A stretch of DNA of 64,000 nt from Alcanivorax sp. S6407 (GTDB lineage Bacteria; Pseudomonadota; Gammaproteobacteria; Pseudomonadales; Alcanivoracaceae), in assembly GCF_023016115.1 (NCBI RefSeq), contig NZ_JALKBH010000004.1:124001-188000 (forward strand), given 5' to 3'. A model generated the notes under the pieces. It made no database searches. It was not told the origin of the DNA and saw nothing but the letters and a program-made list of their open reading frames with translations. The position numbers and the translations under genes are program-made. Positions within the stretch are counted from its first letter, which is position 1. Each line of letters begins with the position of its first letter. Shown piece after piece: positions 61,401-64,000 of the stretch.

Positions 61401-63695
61401 CTCGGAGCGCACCAGACGATTCTCGCCGTAGCCCACTTTCAGTTCTTCATCCGGCGTCAGGTACTCGTCTTTCTTGTCGGCCAGATCGTCCGCGGTCAGC
61501 TTGTTAACCACCCACAGAGTCTGCGGTGCGGTTTCATCGTAGCGACCTTCGCTGTCGTAAACCCGCAGCAGGTAACGCAGATCCGTATTGGAGGTCAGTG
61601 ACTCATCCAGTTCCACCTGCCATTCCGCATCACCATTCACCGGCAGCTCGATGACCGCCAGCGGCTCATCGCGAACCGACTTGCCCAGCTCGAACAGACG
61701 CACTTCCGCCTTTTCCAGATAGGCCGGGTAGTTGCTGTAGGCACGGAATTGCACCAGGTTGTCCGGGCCTTCGGTGTCCGGGTTATCTTCGCGCATGACC
61801 GTGTTCGGCCAGGCGGTGACGTTCAGGCGCGGCTTGATGTCCAGGTTGTCGAACTTGAACTGGATGTCCGCCTGTTCCAGTGCCACGTCGGTACAACGCT
61901 GCACGTCGGCAGAACTTTTCAGCGGATCGTCGATCGCCTTGCCGTCCACACTGATGCGCATCAGGTTGAGCGCGTAAGGATTGGCAATATCCACTTCCCG
62001 GGTCAATCGCTGGATATCAACACCGTCCAGATCATCCAGAATCGCCAGCTCGTCATAGACCACTTCCACATCCACGCGGGAGACGTCGGATTCCACAAAA
62101 CCGGCATTGACCACATCATCGGTCTGCACATGACCGCGACCTTCCCACTCGGTCTGTTCTTCGCTCAGCTTGAGCTGCTCGCTCACGGCTTCCATGACAC
62201 GGCGGGCACGGGCGGTGGACAGGCCCACATCATCGCCATAGACCATGGCGGTACGGCGATCCAGACGCTCATTGCTGGTGTAACCGACAAAACGCACGCG
62301 CACATTGGTCTTGTCTTGCACGTCCGCGAGGATGCCTTCCAGGCGTGCCATGTAGCCGCCGGGAATCACCGGATCACCCTGCTTGTAGAGAATCGGCTTG
62401 ATGGCGCCAGTGGGCGGATCATAGGTACGGGTCACGGTCTCGGCACCGGCCTCTTCCGGACACATCTGCGGCTCACCGGACAGGGACTGGAGAATATCGT
62501 CGTACCAGAATTCCACTTCCACCCGGCGATTCAGGGCACGGCCGGATTCCGCTTCATTGGAAGCAATCGGATTGGCGCTGCCTTTACCGGTACTTTCCAA
62601 CATAGTGCTGGGCAGTCCCAGGGCATCCTGCAGGGCCAGCAGAGCACGACGGGCACGGGCCTTGGAAAGCCCTTCGTGGGTACCATAGATACGCGCATCG
62701 CGGCCGGTGATAACGGCGTTGTCGGTGTAACCGATCAGGCGAATGGTCACGTTCTGCTTGTTGGCCAGGTTTTCCAGCGCCTGGGAAATATGGCGCAGGA
62801 AAGACTCTGGCAGCTCTGCGGATTCTTCGTTGAAGTGCAGTGGCGGCACCAGGTTCTTCACCCGGGTACGCTTGGAGTGGCCTTCCTTGTAGGTCAGCTT
62901 ACAGACCGTTTCTACCCGGCAGACCTTCACCCGGTTGAGCTTCTCCTCAACCACCACTTCCTTCTCGACGGTCTTTTTCTCGACTTCGTCGTACCAGACT
63001 TCCACTTCCACCCGACGGTTTTCAGCACGCCCGGCGTTGGTGTCGTTGGACGCCAGCGGCTGGCTTTCGCCCATGCCTTCATAGGAAATGGACTCCGGTG
63101 GCAGATCCAGAGCGACCTGGAAATATTCCGCCGCCGCACCGGCACGCTCACGGGACAGTCCAGTGTTGTCTCCCAGGCGGGCCCGCAGGGCACCGAACAG
63201 CGGCACATTGTCGGAATGGCCTACGAAATGCAGACGCACATTCATGCGCCCCTTCATTCTGTCCAGCACGCTACGCAGCCGCTCCACATACTCCGCCGGA
63301 ATTTCAGATACCCCGGACTGGTAGCGAATCGGCGGCACCACATCGGTCAGCTTGATGGTGCGCAGGTTCTCCACATCCTCAGTGACCGTTTCGATGCGGT
63401 CCCCCAGGTTCTGCTCGTAGCGGCTGGGATCCTGCACCCATGTCTGGTAATCCACATACAGGGGCAACTGCCGCTCTACGGCCTCACCCAGTGGCGCAGT
63501 TTCCCGGACCTCGGGACGAGCCGTTTGCTGCTCTGCCACCGTATCGGTCTGCTCTTCTGCCTGCAGCTGCAATGGCGCACCGATCATCAGCACGGTCAGG
63601 GCGCCTGCACGCCCCAGGGTGCGAAGATCCGGTGTCTGCCCCGCCAGCATGGACAGCGTTTTCATTGTTTTGGTCAGCACGGTAAGCCTGTTCAT
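58497..63695 (-). CDS. Giant OmpA-domain / outer-membrane beta-barrel protein (1732 residues)
   Basis: Envelope protein with a signal-like start (hydrophobic stretch ending LQLQAEE near 47). Three OmpA/MotB-like peptidoglycan-binding domains lie in tandem (about 118-235, 283-400, 431-550), each with the motif GLSxxRA (GLSRERAGAAAEYF, GLSKARARRALLAL, GLSTARARRVMEAV) and each preceded by a short linker. The middle (about 550-1080) is beta-rich, with segments like GGTIRVYGSEIPEGREVFVAGRSVPV that resemble Ig-like domains. The last 640 residues alternate aromatic and charged residues as a large outer-membrane barrel ending in NLVGKI. GGAGGT lies 8 bases before the ATG. It overlaps the upstream gene by one base. 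Function unknown; such fusions may anchor a surface system to peptidoglycan. Confidence 0.75.
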   Translation of the reverse strand: MNRLTVLTKTMKTLSMLAGQTPDLRTLGRAGALTVLMIGAPLQLQAEEQTDTVAEQQTARPEVRETAPLGEAVERQLPLYVDYQTWVQDPSRYEQNLGDRIETVTEDVENLRTIKLTDVVPPIRYQSGVSEIPAEYVERLRSVLDRMKGRMNVRLHFVGHSDNVPLFGALRARLGDNTGLSRERAGAAAEYFQVALDLPPESISYEGMGESQPLASNDTNAGRAENRRVEVEVWYDEVEKKTVEKEVVVEEKLNRVKVCRVETVCKLTYKEGHSKRTRVKNLVPPLHFNEESAELPESFLRHISQALENLANKQNVTIRLIGYTDNAVITGRDARIYGTHEGLSKARARRALLALQDALGLPSTMLESTGKGSANPIASNEAESGRALNRRVEVEFWYDDILQSLSGEPQMCPEEAGAETVTRTYDPPTGAIKPILYKQGDPVIPGGYMARLEGILADVQDKTNVRVRFVGYTSNERLDRRTAMVYGDDVGLSTARARRVMEAVSEQLKLSEEQTEWEGRGHVQTDDVVNAGFVESDVSRVDVEVVYDELAILDDLDGVDIQRLTREVDIANPYALNLMRISVDGKAIDDPLKSSADVQRCTDVALEQADIQFKFDNLDIKPRLNVTAWPNTVMREDNPDTEGPDNLVQFRAYSNYPAYLEKAEVRLFELGKSVRDEPLAVIELPVNGDAEWQVELDESLTSNTDLRYLLRVYDSEGRYDETAPQTLWVVNKLTADDLADKKDEYLTPDEELKVGYGENRLVRSEIPLDGGTIRVYGSEIPEGREVFVAGRSVPVATEGEFAVEEILPPGLHTVEVAVIDNEGNGDLFLRDLELQKNDWFYVGVADVTASYGETDGPAKLVTDDEYYDDKFNLYGRLAYYTRGKFGDNWQLTSSADTLDGPVDDLFSGFMDKSPDALFRRIDPDYYFPTYGDDSTVEDGAPTLGKFYLKVQRDDDYGMWGNFHTSYLDTTLAQVDRSLYGGKLHYESAGVTSFGEQRFMIDGFVADPGTIAGRDEFRGTGGSLYYLRHLDVLEGSDRVRVEVRDKDSGIVLAVKNLVPGIDYDIDYLQGRVMLNEPLSPKMADELLVSTDAGSGNDVFLVARYEYTFSFEDTSDLSQGGRMHYWFGDHVKLGLTGSNSSEEGNSDLGSADLTFRKSARTWLKTEFASTEGSDNSTFFSTDGGYNFAGVSNGALPGEDITADANRVDASVSFREVWDKAWDGTMTAYRQEVEAGYSAPGQITAKDTEQVGATVVVPVTERTDVTVKVDTVEQEQGLESSAAELNVAQQLNEQWQVSAGVRQEKREDKSVVVPLTQVEGDRTDVVLRGDYDSLDRWAAYGYAQGTASKDGNQEDNGRLGAGGELRITDRWRTNGEVSGGDLGVGAQAGTEFQVSDRSNLYLNYALENERSDNGVRARRGNMATGVRSRYSDTTSVYLEERYTHGDVPTGLTHATGIDIAPNDRWNYGASLDFGTLRDRQTGAEQERQAFGAKVGYGHNAVQMASVFEYRIDTLEAPDLSDSERKTWLTKNSLKYQFTPDWRLIGRLNYSDSQSSLGDFYDGRFIEAIFGYGYRPVYNDRLNLLAKYTYFYNLPTADQVTVNNTSTEFIQKSHILSLDAIYDLTRRWSIGGKYAYRLGQISQDRADPEFFDSRASLYVARIDWHFIRKWDATIEGRLLDLPDAEDSKSGVLTAIYRHLNDNIKFGVGYNFSTFSDDLTDLDYDHEGAFINLVGKI

Positions 63696-64000
63696 TACTT
63701 GCTACCTCCTTTCAGAGGCGCGCCGGTTCGCCAGAAGACTTCCGTCTCTATCACCAGCTCGTAGGGATTCCCCAATTCAGCCCACTGACGGGCAATCCGT
63801 TTCTTCATGGCCTTGAGGCGATCATCCACCAGGCCTTCATCTTCGGTTTCGGCCATGTAGGCGATGCGCAGAATGGATTGCTTCTCCACCAGCTGCTCCA
63901 TCAGCAGCGGCATGCGAGTGGTCCACTGCAGGCGCATCTCGGTGCTGTCCTTTTCGAACACCGGGTTGGCGATATCCAGACGCACCACCCGATGCAGGGC
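63695..64000 (-). CDS. C-terminal end of an upstream surface-protein gene (partial)
   Basis: The frame is open to the right edge of the window, so only about 100 C-terminal residues are visible (ending VFWRTGAPLKGGSK). The string SILRIAYMAETEDEGLVDDRLKAMKKRIARQWAEL followed by YELVIETEVFW is, as I recall, the closing domain of large DUF11-type surface proteins that occur next to OmpA/barrel partners. The stop (TAA) shares its last base with the ATG of the 1732-residue gene, so the two are translationally coupled. A GTG near 63988 is internal. Confidence 0.65.
   Translation of the reverse strand, partial: ALHRVVRLDIANPVFEKDSTEMRLQWTTRMPLLMEQLVEKQSILRIAYMAETEDEGLVDDRLKAMKKRIARQWAELGNPYELVIETEVFWRTGAPLKGGSK

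Overview
The window looks like a chromosomal segment of a marine, hydrocarbon-degrading gammaproteobacterium of the Alcanivorax type. Evidence for this is two AlkB alkane hydroxylases (one fused to rubredoxin), an AlmA-type long-chain alkane flavin monooxygenase, a second FMO/BVMO-like enzyme, and Pseudomonas/Alcanivorax-like core genes. The genus is inferred from gene content. No rRNA, tRNA, CRISPR array, prophage or complete insertion sequence was recognised.

Layout. 0-5.9 kb: urea ABC importer urtABCDE (urtA cut by the left edge). 6-9.5 kb: tRNA hydroxylase trhP behind an ANR/FNR box, then AEC-type and BASS-type transporters. 9.7-13.7 kb: an ELWxxDGT-repeat lipoprotein, a hybrid histidine kinase and a LuxR-type response regulator around an 18-bp palindrome. 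13.8-16.2 kb: pdxH, then a tight chaC-ychJ-DUF2238 run. 16.4-21.7 kb: alkane block with alkB-rubredoxin fusion, AraC regulator, alkB2 and a saccharopine-dehydrogenase-like reductase. 22-28.1 kb: small secreted protein, bestrophin, ABC-2 exporter, PqaA-like hydrolase, NAD-type isocitrate dehydrogenase. 28.4-34.2 kb: three paralogous LuxR-type regulators around a thrombospondin-type-3 lipoprotein. 34.3-40.8 kb: hemH, thioesterase, ybiT-type ABC-F, DUF1244 protein, choice-of-anchor I lipoprotein. 41-46.9 kb: FMO, ferritin-like diiron protein, TetR regulator, almA, hexapeptide acyltransferase. 47-51.1 kb: two copies of a ~283-bp MITE, small genes, alpha/beta hydrolase, cysQ, nudE. 51.2-56.6 kb: yrfG-hslR-hslO-pckA (an order also seen in enterobacteria) and an NDH-2. 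56.9-64 kb: ankyrin protein and a 1732-residue OmpA/beta-barrel protein with the end of its upstream partner.

How genes work together: AlkB1-Rd, AlkB2 and AlmA would together cover a range of alkane chain lengths. NDH-2, PckA and IDH are central metabolism suited to growth on acetyl-CoA-yielding substrates. UrtABCDE scavenges nitrogen.

Two patterns stand out beyond single genes. First, at least five families of 7-bp-period repeats sit at gene ends, usually as inverted pairs, often nested with REP-like palindromes and GCGCGG blocks. Second, an 18-bp palindrome ATCCCC-N6-GGGGAT lies 55-92 nt upstream of four genes, including two of the three LuxR paralogues and the lipoprotein between them, each about 18-21 nt before a -10-like hexamer. 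This suggests a small, undescribed LuxR-controlled regulon.
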